Notes: a model not told the origin generated them from the sequence alone. DNA of 64,000 bases from Synanceia verrucosa (GCA_029721515.1 CM056565.1:12836742-12900741); one strand, 5' to 3'. Counted from the first letter of the stretch, positions 11,433-24,273 are shown. A program made the numbers and translations.

Positions 11433-13610
11433 TTTTACGTCGATTTCTCAGCCGAGTAGATCAATACGGCTGCAATCAGTCTTGTGATAGTGAGGGCGGT
11501 ATGCAACCACACAGAATGCAGTGCAGTATATTTAGCAGACAGTAACAGACTTTAAGCACCTGGTGTGAACACTAGGCCTTCAGGTTGGACTGCAGTTCAT
11601 GAAGTAGACCAAATGCCACAGCAAACATTAACAGAGAATAAATCAGACAACCTTTTAAACAAAACAAACATCATTATTGTAAGTAGTGTCTTTCTCTCTC
11701 TGCTACCTGACCTACCTTTCTAACTGATCTGAATACGTGTGACTAACATAATGTCAGACGATGACTCTCAGAGCAAATCAGCCGTCCCTCAGGGCAGATT
11801 TGTGCTGCTCCGCTCAAGATTTAGGGCAACGGGGATGAGTAAAGACAGGTTATGCTTTTATGTTCACGCTGACTGACGATGAATCCAGGGAGGATCGTTG
11901 ATACTCGAACATTAAACTTGGCTATTAACATAAAACATCCACCAAGATAAGTACAGCATGACCCGTTAAGTTAAAGTGAGTCTTTTGCCTTAATCAGTCA
12001 GTGGTCATTGATCTGAGCACAAGCAATCCTGAATCGGCTACGCTCATATTCATCGACTCAGAACCTGGAAGAACTAATTGATATGGACAGTTCACAGCAA
12101 CTGCTGTAGTGCTGTAGGAGTCCCAGTTAATTTATTTACATGGAAAGTTACCTGGAGCCACAAAAGCTGCAAGAAAAAGAATATTGATTTTTGTAGCTGA
12201 TAATGGTCATCAAAAATAAACCCATTTTTTGTGTTTTTATTGACTATTGTGAAAAAAGCAGGTTAATGCAAAGAGTGAAAACTAATGAACAATGAAATGA
12301 AACATGGAAAATTGAATTAACTTGAAGAATCCTTTCATAAATGTAAAAAAAAAAAAAACCCTGTTGTAAATATGACACTAATGCAGAGTGCCATGGTTCC
12401 CTCCTCCCTCTCAGGATGTGTTCTGGTCTGTATTTCCCTGCTCCTACCTGCCCCGTCTCTTCCCATCTGTCTCCCCTGCTAGTCTCCAGGACCTTACATG
12501 CTCCGCTCGGCAACAGATCAAGACAACCTGCATCTTCTGCAAATGTCACTTCACAAGCTTCTCCCCAGACACGTTCATGGGAAAGAGCTTTTTCATGTAG
12601 TCACATGTGCATGTGTGCTGCTGCTTGTACAACATGTGGGAGTATGCTTCTGAACGCACCGTATTTTTGGTCAGGATCAGCAAGTTTAATAATTGGTTAT
12701 GTTTCATCATGTGTTTGCTGAATAGAGTGCATGTGTTGTGTATAATAGAGCAATATTACAAAAAACTTTTTTTTCTTGCTTGGGAATGACAGTAAAATAA
12801 TCGCAATTTGGCATCTCAATCGAAAAAATGTGCTTTGATATTTTATTCAGCTTTTTTGCAAAACAGTAAATTTTAAACTTCATGGATAATAACAATTATA
12901 TTTTAACATAAAAAATGAATTGGCTACATTTACAGATCAGAGCACTCACATAAGAACACGTTAAATATCTTTTTTTTATGTTATTTGGTTGTCACGCAGA
13001 GTGGCGTGTGTCATAACAGGTCGCTAGCTGTCTGTTCTGTTGCTTCAGGTCTGTTCATTCTTGGATTTGTCACCACCACCCTGATGGCAACAGCCAGAGC
13101 CGCCCACTTTGAGCTTCACAGCGGCTCCTCAGAAACCTGTGGGTGACATCGTCCAAATTTTATACAGCGTATAAAAGTATGATTTAATCCGGCTCATTCC
13201 ACGATGAGAGGAAAAGTATGACTTGGCGTGAATAAAGTGTTGTGTTGTTAAAAAGGTACAGCCGGAGATGGAGGGACTTAATTCCCTCTTAATCATTGTG
13301 AGATGTCACCAGAAACCAGGGTAATAACATCTAATCCACTTCTTCAATCCTATTGCCGCCAGTTGTTTGGGAAGGCTGTTTCAATAAATACAAGGACTCT
13401 TCTGCACAGGTGTAGAATAAATATGTAGAATAAATGCTGAATAAATGCCCCCCCCCAACTTCTGTGTTAACCCACAAGCCCTGTGGTCCAGAGACGACTG
13501 AGCACAGCTTACCTTAAAGAGTTAGCATGGTAATACCTTCTGGAGTAGGAGTCAGTCAGCCAGGCCAGAGCAGAGGAAAGCCCTCGCTCTACTCACATCA
13601 AAGGGGACGG

Positions 13611-13613
<3 letters not shown>
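11433..13613. other. Non-coding, no recognisable feature
   Basis: Unique sequence. An A15-type run lies at about 12344-12358, a T-rich/A-rich patch at about 12760-12920, and a C9 run near 13449-13457. No exon, RNA gene or definable repeat. Confidence 0.4.
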
Positions 13614-13654
<41 letters not shown>

Positions 13655-13671
13655 CGGGACAGAGAGAGAGG

Positions 13672-13702
<31 letters not shown>
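13614..13702. repeat. Compound (GA)n microsatellite
   Basis: Two GA arrays (13614-13648 and 13661-13702 with GGGACAG interruptions) separated by GGGAGAGCGGGAC. The interruptions suggest an older array in decay. Arg-Glu or Ser-Leu repeat open frames here are artefacts. Confidence 0.95.
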
Positions 13703-13703
<1 letters not shown>

Positions 13704-13832
13704 TTGTCATATATTCCCTTCCTTTATCACCAGGAATTTTATGGTTCAAACCTGTGATTCTGAGGGGAGTTTTATGGGCTCACCAAAGATGGGCAGCTTC
13801 AATTCAAAAGGAGAGCTGTCTCATCACTTCCC

Positions 13833-13833
<1 letters not shown>

Positions 13834-13862
<29 letters not shown>
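13834..13862. repeat. (GT)n microsatellite
   Basis: A pure GT run followed by an imperfect TTTGTATGTGCACGCATGCA continuation. It lies only about 130 bp from the GA array. Confidence 0.95.
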
Positions 13863-13866
<4 letters not shown>

Positions 13867-16318
13867 TATGTGCACGCATGCATGTGTTTGTCTGCTTGTG
13901 TTTGCGAGTTTTTGTCCATTTGTGCCAACCTTACCTTTCTTTACTTTAAAGGCATAGTCTATCATCCTGACAGCTTATTGTTTATCAATTCCGCTTTGTG
14001 CGAGCTGATTCATTCATGCTCTGTGGCCGCCCTCCACTCAGACCTGTATTTCTAATTGAATGCTTCTCCACAAGGGCAGGAAAAGAAGAAATAAAAAATA
14101 AAACAATTCATTTTGGGAGACAAAGTTGTGTTGCAGGTTGTTTCTCTTTTCTTGGATATCAGCCGTGTCTTTAACGCTGAAAACATATCAGCACTGTTAC
14201 TTTTAGATGTGCTCTTGTTGGTTTATATAGGTGGATAATCAGGTGTGTGTGCCTGACAGAGACATTACCACAGGATGACATGGGCACCGTTACACACCAT
14301 GCATAAACGGTGGGAGTAATCGCTGCAGTTACGTTGCATTAGTGAAACATGTTCTCTAGAGATTATTCACATTCTGTTTTAATTATGAGATGGTCTCACT
14401 ACACAATAAGCCTCTTATCGGACCGTTAGCATCAGTTTATTTCTAAATGAGCCACTGATATCCCAAGCACAAGCACGCAGGCCACACAAGTACAGCACCA
14501 ATTGCAACCGTTTATCTTGAGGATTATCATTACATGCAAATATTTACATTGATTTAAAGGCGCTGAAAACCTAGTTTCTCAATCAGCTTACTGTGAGTCC
14601 CACATGAACACGCTACTTTCCATCATGGTTAAATCACACAACATGTTTCTGTCTGTGTCTTTGTTCTGTGTTTTCTCACTATGTTTAAAGTGGGTGAAGT
14701 TGTTTGCTTGTGTTGCCTGCCACTGTCGATCAGATCAGACTACACCCTGACAGGACAGTCTTTGATTTTTCTTATTTAGTCCTGAACGTCTAATTTTAAA
14801 GAGGGACACCTGAGGCGAAACATGACACAAATTGCTTTTATTTTGTTAACATATGAACAGAGTGTTCTTTTTGAACACATGCCAAATGTTTATGCCTCAG
14901 ACTTTCTTCAGAGAGACAAGAAGATGAGTCCTCTGTCCAATACTTCACACAACGACTATAATCACTGTGGTCATCGTGTCTTTCCACTTCAGCTGTCATG
15001 AATGATGAGTCACTGGTATATGGAATATTTCTCCACGTAATCTGATTAACACAGGCTCTGACAACACACACTGCATCACCAATAGCAACAACAACAACTT
15101 TGACAGATAAATGACCTTTCACAGATGACATAACGTCATCATAGTGACAGTATTTCAAAAAAATGTTTCAAATACCAAAGTCAAACTGCAAGAGCTTCCT
15201 TCTGGAGCTGCCACTTTGACCAACAATCAAGCAGAATTAAAACAGGTTGTACAAGAGGAAGGGAAGCAATCTCTCCTTTAACAGGTCGTGCTGTAACATA
15301 ATACAGCCACAGCTCGCATGCATGTGGTTAGCAACAGACACCAGCAGACAGGGCCTGGAGTCTAAAAGTGACATACTAATTACTATAAACACCATAGATA
15401 ATACCACAGATAATAGAATCAGAATTTAGATTGTATTTATTTTAAAAAACATGGGAAGTGAAAGTGAAGGCAAGTGAAAGTGTTTTCCATACTTCCTAAC
15501 AAAAGTTAGTCAACATCACCACTGTCCTGAGTGAAGGGTCTTTTTTTTAATCACTTACTGTAGGAATGGGTGGAGTAATAACAGGTCACATGTCATTGTT
15601 CCACTGTAGAAGCTGTGATGTTAGTGTTTTTAATGACCCACATGGCTTATTAGAGTAAGCACACTGGGATAGTTTCACCACTGGTTTCTTGGACAGATGG
15701 TGATGCGCAAATAGAGGCTCAGTCTACCGTGGTGCTAATTGCTAAGTACTCAGTGTAAGAGCATCACTATAGTGAATATTAAATGTACTGAAGTATTCTC
15801 AGGAAAGATCACTTCACTGTGCTGGTTTCTATTATTGAACAGACTCCACACCCAAAAGAAAATACGGCATTATTTTTAGTCGAACTCCACTGCAGATACT
15901 CTGTCTCTCTTTAACACACACTCATAGCTGACTATTGGCCATATTGAATGAAGTTCATTCTACTAAGTATGTCCATTGACTGTGTCACCATGGTATCAAG
16001 ATAAACCGATCAATTCTCCTTCATCTACGAGGAAGACAGAGAGGCACTAAGCCTGTCTACAGAGTGGCATTATGGACAGACCAATTAAGACAGGGAGACA
16101 GAACTCCGGATGGAGATGAGACACTGAGGCAAAATATTGAAATGTGGGAAGACACCCACACAGAGAGACTGAGCATAAAGTCAGATTGATGTGTTGAACA
16201 AGGGACAAGATGGAAAAAGAATGATTTGAATAGATGAAACAGAAAAGTGACTTATGAAGCCAACAGAAGGAGATCGATGCAAATGAACAACATCAGAGTC
16301 AAGCAGAAAGTGTGTGTG
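13863..16318. other. Non-coding, no recognisable feature
   Basis: Unique sequence, AT-rich, with a modestly purine-rich part at about 16030-16300. The minus-strand 106-codon frame at 14838-15158 has no domain I know. No splice-bounded exon was identified. Confidence 0.4.
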
Positions 16319-16340
16319 TTTTTTTTTTTTTTTTTTTTTT
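16319..16340 (-). repeat. T22 homopolymer
   Basis: Twenty-two consecutive T following GTGTGTG. On the minus strand it reads as a poly(A) tract and could be the tail of a retroposed sequence, but the sequence upstream on that strand (16341-16500) shows no known SINE or processed gene. Confidence 0.9.
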
Positions 16341-17390
16341 CCAGCGATAAGCTTGGTCCAATGACTACCAGTCATGCAGACGGTACAGCGGAGGACATGC
16401 CGCTGTTTTAGAATATATAAGCACAGCTGTCGCCTGCAGTTAAAGCAGAACGATTACGGCTTAACTCCTTAACATCTGCTGCCCCCCGAGCCGGGGAGAG
16501 CAGACCACTGGAAAATACCGTAGAGACAAGCATTAAAGACGAGGGTTGGAGCAGGACAGGGGTCCTGGACGCTGTGATACCATGTCCATCCTATCTGTGT
16601 CATCTCTTCTTATGATCTCTGTCGTTGTCCCACTTTCCAGAGGTGGAAACGAAGGGAGCAAGAGGCAGGGGGGAGGGAGAGACTGAAATGTGTAAAACAT
16701 TGACAGATGGAGGAGATTTTTGCGCCAAAGCCATGAGGGTCTGCACCACCACCCTGAGAACTGGCCGGGGTGTGAGTGCGCATGCTTGTCTTGTGTGTGA
16801 AAACAGGGGTTTGGCCTCATTAGAAGCTTGTTTGAGTAGGAAAGGGCCGTGCTACCGTGAGAAGGAGGATCAAGAGGGAGCAAAGAGGAAGCTTGAAGTG
16901 CAGCGGGGATTGAAGTCAGATTGAAGGCTGGCGTCTGCGAAGACTGCGAGAGAAGGACATCAAAGAAATGCAAGAAATACAAAGTTAATGGGCTCGCTCA
17001 TATGTGCAGGGTCATTCATGTAGCCTTGACTGTACGAACAAAACCTTTTAACAAAGTGGAAATGTAATAGGGAGAATGAATTATATCATGTATTAATCAT
17101 GGTTATGTTTCCCATCAAGAAAACGATTTACAAGACCATAAAGAATTTCAGTCTGACAAACAAAGTCATTATGCTGCAGGATACAATCGTGTTGGAAAGG
17201 CCAACGATTCAGAGCATTTCCTGTTCCGAGTGATAGTGGCACTTGACGAGAGGCCAAGTGGTCAATAAAATCTAAAAAGGTTCATCATGATACCATGAAT
17301 GTGCCCAGGAATTTATCATCATAATCTTTCAGATAGATATTTCTTTAGTGCCGTGTTGATATTTTGGCCAGAAGGTGGCACTAGAGTAGA
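16341..17390. other. Non-coding, GC-moderate sequence without features
   Basis: The segment at about 16480-16900 is somewhat GC-richer and purine-rich. Overlapping frames of 149 (minus) and 99 (plus) codons there read low-complexity or unrecognised peptides, so neither is annotated. Nothing else is visible. Confidence 0.35.
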
Positions 17391-17640
17391 ACTGGGACAA
17401 TAACTGCATCACTGCAATACAGCGGTAATGTGATACCGCGGTAATAAGCTCATTACAGTCATCACTGCAATTTATTAGAAAAAACATACAGCAGTGGCTG
17501 GGTCTGTGGTGGTGGTTCTTTTACATTTTTAGATTTTTTTTTAAAACCTTGACCAGTATTTCATATAGTGTGGTCATCCAGCTCAAAATACAACACTACT
17601 AATAACATAATGTAGTGATTATACCGCATGGTTGTTCATC
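17391..17640. repeat. Probable decayed repeat around a TACCGCGGTA palindrome
   Basis: AGCGGTAATGTGATACCGCGGTAATAA contains a perfect 10 bp palindrome (17434-17443). A further TATACCGCATGG lies near 17620, where the complement again reads like GCGGTA. Paired GCGGTAAT motifs at the edges fit a short inverted-terminus element, but I cannot fix the boundaries. Confidence 0.3.
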
Positions 17641-18882
17641 ATAATACTTGTACTGTGAGTGCAGTGGGATCAAATTCAAGTCTAATCTTTGTCACAGAGG
17701 CTAAGTAGACAGGAATTAAACAGCATGTGAGAGAAGCAAGGAAAAGAGGAATTTGGAGCAGAATTGATGAGGTGTGAAAACAAAATGGGGCGATGGCTTT
17801 GATCTTTTCAAACAGCATCCCTGACAGCCATGCTGCACTGGGACTAAGGATGTTTCCCATTATTTAATCCATGCATGTGGAGAGACTACCTACTTAACAT
17901 GGAGGAAAACAGAAAATAAGCATGTAAAAGCAAGCAAGCTTCAGTGTAGAGATTTGGTGTGTCTAGTAATGTCTGTTGAGAGAGTGTGATTGAGTCTGAG
18001 TGGCTGCAGAGGTGACTCACTCATACTGTGTAGTCATATCTAGTTTTCAGAGTAATATAGTACTATAATATTGGTTAACACATTGTTTATTTCCAAAAAC
18101 CTAGACTGCACTCCCACTTGCAGGGAAATATATTTTGTTGGGAATTACATTTGACTTGTCACAAATGTGCTGTTTTGTAAGTCCATCCTAATCCTTTTAC
18201 TGAACCTAACCCTTATACTTTCGTTGCCTAAACCTAAGTATTGTTGTTGCGTTTCTTGTTTTGTTTACAAATTTACAAAGCATAAACTTTAAACCTAAGA
18301 CTGTAAATTCAGTCTAAACATAATTGAGAACACCATTTAGTCGTATGGGATAGCTGTCATTTTATTTTATTTTTCTCTACGTCCTCATCACAGTCATCCT
18401 AAACTCATCCTTTCACGAAGACACAAGTCATGCTTTCAAACACAAACATAACATCTCACAGACAGACACGTGTTACAGATAGACATGATAATGAAAACAA
18501 ACCATTTGTCTTTCCTCTTGTAAGCAGGTCAAAGAGGACATGCTACTGATTACACTGTCAAGTGTCAGAAGATAGAGTCACACTCATGCTCTGTGGGGCT
18601 TATGTTCTGTAATAAAGACCGAGGTGCAGGATAAACAGAAAACAGGATTTCTTTTTGTATAAAAAGTACTTCATGCAGTCATCATGTTTGAATATATCAG
18701 GAGAAAACCTGAAATGAGTCAGATATTTCTCTCCACTGTTGCACTGGTGGCAATGTTGAAAATCAGTGAGCACGACTGCTTTATTCAAATCAATACAAAA
18801 GACTTTATTTGTCACTCAATCGCAGGCAGTATGTCAATATTGGATTTCCAGGGTATTTACATCAATGTGACCTTTAAGGCAT
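17641..18882. other. Non-coding; possible decayed CCTAAACCTAA repeat
   Basis: At about 18185-18300 the phrases GAACCTAACCCTTATACTTT and GTTGCCTAAACCTAAGTATT resemble the AACCTAACC-type tracts of a common fish repeat. They are not telomeric (no TTAGGG array). The remainder is unique and featureless. Confidence 0.35.
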
Positions 18883-19353
18883 TAGCAGTGCTATGGGACC
18901 ATGAATTTACAATGTCTACCGTAGGATATAACCCTCTGTTGTCAATATTGTAATTTTAACATATAGGCTACTTGGTTAGCTCTGTTTCTACACTAACGTT
19001 AATGTTACTCTGGTTGTGGTTTAGATACGCCGTGTAAAGCACAACTCAATGTTGGAATACCTGCTGGATAACACAAATGTATCACATGAGTTGAAAACAT
19101 GTTCACTGTATGTAGCATAGACATAATGGCATGAAGGCTAATGTCACTGTAGCAATGCTACTGCTATTTTCACTGGTCGTGTAGAAGCGGGCTATAAGTT
19201 AGTGTAAGATAATGTAAAGTGGAGTTGTGTGGAAATCCTCCAACCACTAAATGAGATCGCCAGAGACCGGAGATGGGAATATACATACATATATACATGT
19301 ATATATATATATATACATATACGTTTGTATATATATATATATATATACAAACA

Positions 19354-19403
<50 letters not shown>

Positions 19404-19444
19404 TATATATACACACATATATGTATATATGTGTGTATATATAC

Positions 19445-19499
<55 letters not shown>

Positions 19500-20022
19500 C
19501 ATATGTGTGTATATATTCAATATCAATATATACATACACTACATACTTTGCAACAAAATATACTCTTGTTTCTTTACTCAGTTGCTTCTTTCCAGACATT
19601 TCTGTGGTAGTTTGTCAGAGATTTCAACGTAGTTAAGATTTATTGGGATTTTTGGTGTGCAGACTCAAAAGCCAAAGTGATTTGTTTGTCACTTAAGTTG
19701 TGACTCTTGTAAATCTCCTTGACCTTAAAACTAAGCCTTTCTTTTGTTGACATTTATTCAGCAATGGTCTGGTAACATCAACTGAGGAAAATGGTGCATA
19801 TCAATAAAGGCAAAGTCGATCATACAGTAAATGCATCCCAAAATACATGCTTAGGAATTGTGAACAGAAACTTGTATAGGCCTTGCTTCCAAAATTTTGG
19901 CCTGTAGTGTGTATATAATTTAAAAAAAAAAAAAAAAAAAAATCATATATCAAGATATATATCGTTATGGGAATATAAAATTATATCAAGATATAAAATT
20001 TTGTCCATATCGCACAGCACTA
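18883..20022 (+). mobile_element. Inverted-terminus element carrying a TA microsatellite
   Basis: The left end is TAGCAGTGCTATGGGACCAT. The complement of the right end is TAGTGCTGTGCGATATGG, so the ends are near-inverted copies of TAGTGCTGTGCGATATG. Just inside the right end is a stretch rich in ATATCAAGATATA and ending TTTGTCCATATCGCACAGCA, and a 22 bp A-run at 19922-19943 precedes it. The left part (18903-19065) is homologous to 43636-43795, showing a dispersed family. No transposase frame is visible. No matching target duplication is seen, so both ends should be treated as approximate. Confidence 0.55.
19279..19537. repeat. Cryptic (TA)n/(CA)n array, about 260 bp
   Basis: Long alternating purine-pyrimidine tract of AT repeats interspersed with ACAT, ACGT and GTGT motifs, lying inside the element at 18883-20022. 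Six mutually overlapping open frames of Tyr-Ile repeats arise from it and are not genes. Such tracts are prone to cruciform formation and slippage. Confidence 0.95.
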
Positions 20023-20996
20023 TTCCTGGTAATGGTTATTTAATCAGCTGATGGTAATGTCCCAGGAAAAATAAAACACAATGTGTGTTGGTGAGTGCAC
20101 TGTGTGCTTATGGGAGTTTTCTTGAACACAGATGCTTAACTCAGCTCAACTTCTGTCACTCTGTTTCATATTTCATACTCTATACTTCTATTTGAGCCCC
20201 TCCACTTGACGTTGGGAGGCTTTGTAGAGTTAAGGCAAAGAAATGTGTGAGATGTGACAGACGTGGAGAGGAGGACAGGGACACAGAGGGTGAAAGAAGC
20301 CGAGGCAGACGTGAGAGTGGGCTGAAGTGACTCAATGAAATACACAGGCCTGGGTCAAACAGCATTTATAGAAACTTTTCATAGTCTGCCATGACTTTCT
20401 GAGATGCCAACTTCAGTGATTTTGCCACTCGGGGGAAAAGCATTTGAAAGCCATTTCAGCATACTTTTCCGTGACTTACCCAATTTGACCCGACGATTTA
20501 AACCTCACACATCTGGTGAGGTTAAACCCAACGCGAATATTTACATGCAAAAGTGATTTGTGCCAGGTCTCGGGGCTTTTTAAGTGCAAAAAAAAAATGT
20601 GTCGACGTATCATTACGTCATGCATTTAATCCTATAAAGACACTAGCAGGAAGTAGGCGTAACATTCAAACCTTCAGTGAATATTGTTCAGCTGTCATAT
20701 TCATCAGTCTGATCCCATTTGCAGGGATCAACGCCCCAGGAACATAATCTCACAATAATCTCTCTCTGTCTATAAACACAAGTATCCAAGCATTTGAATC
20801 AAATGTGTTTTGTGTAACAGAAGAGAATGGACCCCCATTTTCATTCCACTATGTCCAAATCAAAAACTGTACTTCTTCACTTCTTCGGTGACTATTTAAT
20901 GCTTTTGCGCCAAATGCTTTCTCATCATTTTTTAGTCTCCATCGCCTGGAGGTCCACATTAAATCGTTTTCCCATGTGCCTCAAACCCATAGCCAG

Positions 20997-20998
<2 letters not shown>
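20023..20998. other. Non-coding, no recognisable feature
   Basis: Unique sequence with a purine-rich plus strand at about 20215-20335 (again giving a Ser-rich minus-strand frame). Nothing else supported. Confidence 0.4.

Positions 20999-21038
<40 letters not shown>
20999..21038. repeat. (CA)20 microsatellite
   Basis: A 40 bp perfect CA run. A shorter imperfect CA tract (ACACACAGACACACGCACAC type) follows at 21171-21200. Confidence 0.97.
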
Positions 21039-21041
<3 letters not shown>

Positions 21042-21663
21042 GACAATCTAATCCTCCTTTATTGTCCCAATCCACATCTCCTTTCACAGGGCCACGGGAG
21101 GACAGCATTTATGCAAGACAGGCCCAGTGCACTATAATGGATATACAAGTGCATTCACACATGTTTTTACACACACAGACACACGCACACACACACACAC
21201 TTTCTCTTCCTGTGTCTCAAATGAAAAGGTGTCAATCATTGGCAGCAGTTTTAGAGGAAATATCATTGCTATCAACATATGCAAATTTCAGACTCGAAAG
21301 TTGAAATAAACGTCTTCCCATCAAAAAAGAATTCGCTTTTTACCTCTCTCTATTTTTGTCACATAAATGCAACCGTGCCACAAACAGACAAGCACACTCA
21401 AGCACGTCAACACTGACAAACTATTTGAGAGGTAGCAGCAACAGAAAGCTGTCCAAACTGGACGTGATGAGAGAGCTGTGGCGGCACATCACAGCGCCGC
21501 GGCACGCTCATGTGCAAGCAGCCTGCAGAGACTCCAGGAAGTGTGTGGACTTAGAATATGCATGTGCACAGGTGTGTTGCATGACTTGAAAGGAGGCAAA
21601 TATTCATAGAGTAACAATTACGGTCTGCAGCAACCCAACACTTATCGAGGTGCAAAACAAAGC

Positions 21664-21667
<4 letters not shown>
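21039..21667. other. Non-coding, imperfect CA tract at 21171-21200
   Basis: Apart from the imperfect CA tract, this is unique sequence. A small CpG-richer patch (CAGCGCCGCGGCACG) sits at about 21492-21506 without gene context. Confidence 0.4.

Positions 21668-21708
<41 letters not shown>
21668..21708. repeat. (GA)20 microsatellite
   Basis: A perfect GA run of about 40 bp. Confidence 0.96.
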
Positions 21709-21711
<3 letters not shown>

Positions 21712-23429
21712 AGTGTGCAGTCAGTTACAATCAGAGTCACTTTTAGTGTCAGAAATTTCAATTTTGAATGACGATTACAGTTTTTCTTCCCCACTGAGGA
21801 ACAACTACGGAAAGTATAAAACATAAGGGACATCTCCCTGTTTTCCAGCTGCAGTCACATTTTAATTAGAATTTTACTGTTTCTCATCAGCTTCTGTTTA
21901 TCAGGCTCTTTGCGTGGCCTGTTTAACTTTGTGATTGATACTTAATGGAAACTTCATAAGAGATAATGGCTTTTGCCTGGATTCACCTCATCAGTTCACT
22001 TGCTAGAAACAGCTACCACGCTTAATGTGTCGCACAGCTCCACTGTGACCAGAGAAATGTACCAGGAGCCTGTCAGCTCTGTCCATTTCCCTACATCACC
22101 GAACGCACTCTGGAAATCCTCTTTTTTACCGCTGACAAATGTATGTCGTGTCAAGATTTCCTCCACACCAAAAGCAGACATATTTTCTGCAGCCATACAC
22201 GTTTCTCCTTTGTCTTCTCCGCCCGTCAGCTTTCACCTCTGTGACAAAACCTCTCCTGTTCTCAGATCTGTGAGATCTCAGCCGTTGACCATGCCAGAAT
22301 GGTTGTGGTGGACGTGAGAGGACGCCCAATACTGTCGTGACCTCAACCACCCGAGTCACTGCTCGAAAGAAAGTGCAGAGGAAATTGCGAGAAAGTTGGC
22401 CAAGTCCCTCCATCCTAAACTTTTGCTGTCACACGCAGCTTCAAGCAATCTGCATCTTAAATAAACACAGAGCTTTACCAAAATCTGTGGAACGTGTCGT
22501 TCCATCACAGCCTCAAACTCACCTTCACTAACCTCGCACTCTTTTACAGATACAGCTAATCTGCTTTCCGAGTTAAACACAGCACACAAATCTTATTCAG
22601 TAACTAAAAAAAACTTTCTGTTAACTGATGGCAACAAAACAAAACAATTTAAGATCCTTTGTCCGCTAAGGAATAAAGATAAGTTGAGGGCTGCAGCTCT
22701 GCTTTGGTAGCAGTGTGGGGAGGTGTTACGCCTCCAGCTTAACTTTTTAACAGTTAAGACACTTCTGCTAAAAAAAACCCACTAAAACATTTAGAGCTCA
22801 TAAATATCTTAACTCTCTGCACTACTTCTTCAAAGATTTCACTAAGGTGACAGGCACTTTTTCTTCACTTCCTCACGCTCCAGTGAATAACATTAAATGT
22901 AAAGTTGAGCTCATTGTGCGGTGTTGATAAAAGTCAATCACAATGCTGCTGCTGATGCTATCAGCCTATAATGCGGCAGCTTGAAGTAACACACCACAGC
23001 TTTACTATTACCTAAGTGCGTGGCTTTCTTTTGTGTGCAGTCACAGTACTGTGAATTCAAAAATTCAGATGTGTAGTTGGGAATGAGGATGAATGAGGTT
23101 TCTGGATACAAGAAAAGAGTATATTGCAAACAACATGAATTCTTTGATGTTGATAATGATGATGATAGATCTTTCAGTACTCAAGGGTTACACACAAGGC
23201 CAAACCCATCTGAGGGTTTCAGGTAATTTCAGACTGACCTTCACATCACACAGAGAGTTTCATCTGCCGGAAAGAATTGAAAGCTAGCGAAGCACAAAGC
23301 CTGACGTGGACAACGCAAAGTAGACGACTGTAGATCAGGGAAGCTCAACATTTAACACGGACAGTGTAGACAGAGGGATCTAAATACGTTGGCAACACAA
23401 GGAAGCATACGCTTAACATCACAGCAGTT
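21709..23429. other. Non-coding, no recognisable feature
   Basis: Unique sequence. Overlapping frames at 21973-22589 on both strands reach 114 codons but show no domain, and their overlap argues against coding. A GATGATGATGATAG micro-run lies near 23153-23166. Confidence 0.4.
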
Positions 23430-24273
23430 CAAAGGGATAGTCTGGGTGTTTTGAAGAGGAGTTGTATGAGGTGCTATTATCTACAGAAGATGATGGCCCC
23501 AAGTTGGAGAAACAGACTGGAGTCACCACATGAGAGCAAAGCAATGCACTGCTGTGGACAAGGGCAGCAGTATAAGCAATAAAACAATGCAAAGAATATC
23601 AGTTTAAGTGTTACATCTAGGATATTTTCATCACTTCACCCCGCCGTCAGGCAGAACACAGAAAGTGGACTGTAAAGCGCTTTACACTACATATCACATG
23701 AACCACAGTCACACACACATTCATACTGATGGGAGACAACCATCTTTTTCATATTCACACACCAACGCATTGGGAGCAATCTGGGGCTACTGCTGGAATT
23801 GGCGGGAATTGTCTCACGTCTGCTGGAGGCAGGAATCAAACTACCAACCTTCCAATCGGTGGTCAACCTTCTCTACCACTGAGCCAGAGCTGTCCCTACT
23901 GCTAACAATGTCAGATGGTTTGGAATATTGTGTGATTTTGTTGAATTTGTCTAAAAACAAAAACTCCTGTGTTCTGCAAGGTCATTTTATTCATTTTTTC
24001 ATTTATGGTTGCTTTGGTGAGACCTTAGATAACGGCTGTCTCAAGACAAGGTAAACCAGTGAAGATACTATAAAGATAGCATATAATTACTGACACTTTT
24101 TTAGGATGGACCTTTATTTTTGGCAAAATATTTTTTTTGCTGCTGACCTCATTCATTCCTGTGCTGGTACTCCTGTCAGGGACATACAGAGTGTCATGTA
24201 CTGTCAGTAATACACTGACTGTGGAGAAATACCTCACACAACCCAACTTCAAAACACCTGAACTATCCCTTTA
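23430..24273. mobile_element. MITE with about 45 bp terminal inverted repeats
   Basis: The left end reads CAAAGGGATAGTCTGGGTGT then TTTGAAGAGGAGTTGTATGA. The complement of the right end reads TAAAGGGATAGTTCAGGTGT then TTTGAAGTTGGGTTGTGTGA, so roughly 45 bp pair with few mismatches. Flanks TTCA (left) and TTAA (right) would fit a degenerate TTAA target, as used by piggyBac and Kolobok elements, but this is inference. No transposase is encoded. A tRNA-derived SINE sits inside it (23640-23897). Confidence 0.75.
23640..23897 (-). mobile_element. tRNA-derived SINE nested in a MITE
   Basis: Read on the minus strand, the head is GGACAGCTCTGGCTCAGTGG then TAGAGAAGG, matching a tRNA/pol III A box (TGGCTCAGTGGTAGAG). 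About 45 bases on comes AGTTTGATTCC, a match to the B box (GGTTCGANTCC) with two changes. The body continues with CAGATTGCTCCCAATGCGTT and the 3' part reaches GTAAAGCGCTTTACAG. This agrees with a common teleost SINE design that I recall. The plus-strand 148-codon frame across it is spurious. The 3' boundary is approximate. Confidence 0.7.

Noticed and set aside
16319..16340. Processed pseudogene tail on the minus strand
   Set aside because: The sequence before the poly(A) on that strand shows no coding or RNA-gene similarity that I can see.
18185..18300. Interstitial telomere repeat from CCTAACCCTTA / CCTAAACCTAA
   Set aside because: Only single irregular units, with no array of CCCTAA.
19170..19636. 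Six overlapping open frames of 83 to 135 codons on both strands
   Set aside because: All are Tyr-Ile or related dipeptide repeats read from the TA/CA array. They overlap in all frames.
23815..23897. tRNA gene on the minus strand
   Set aside because: A and B boxes are present, but the flanks continue into a SINE body, and I could not form a proper acceptor stem or a full cloverleaf. It is a SINE head.
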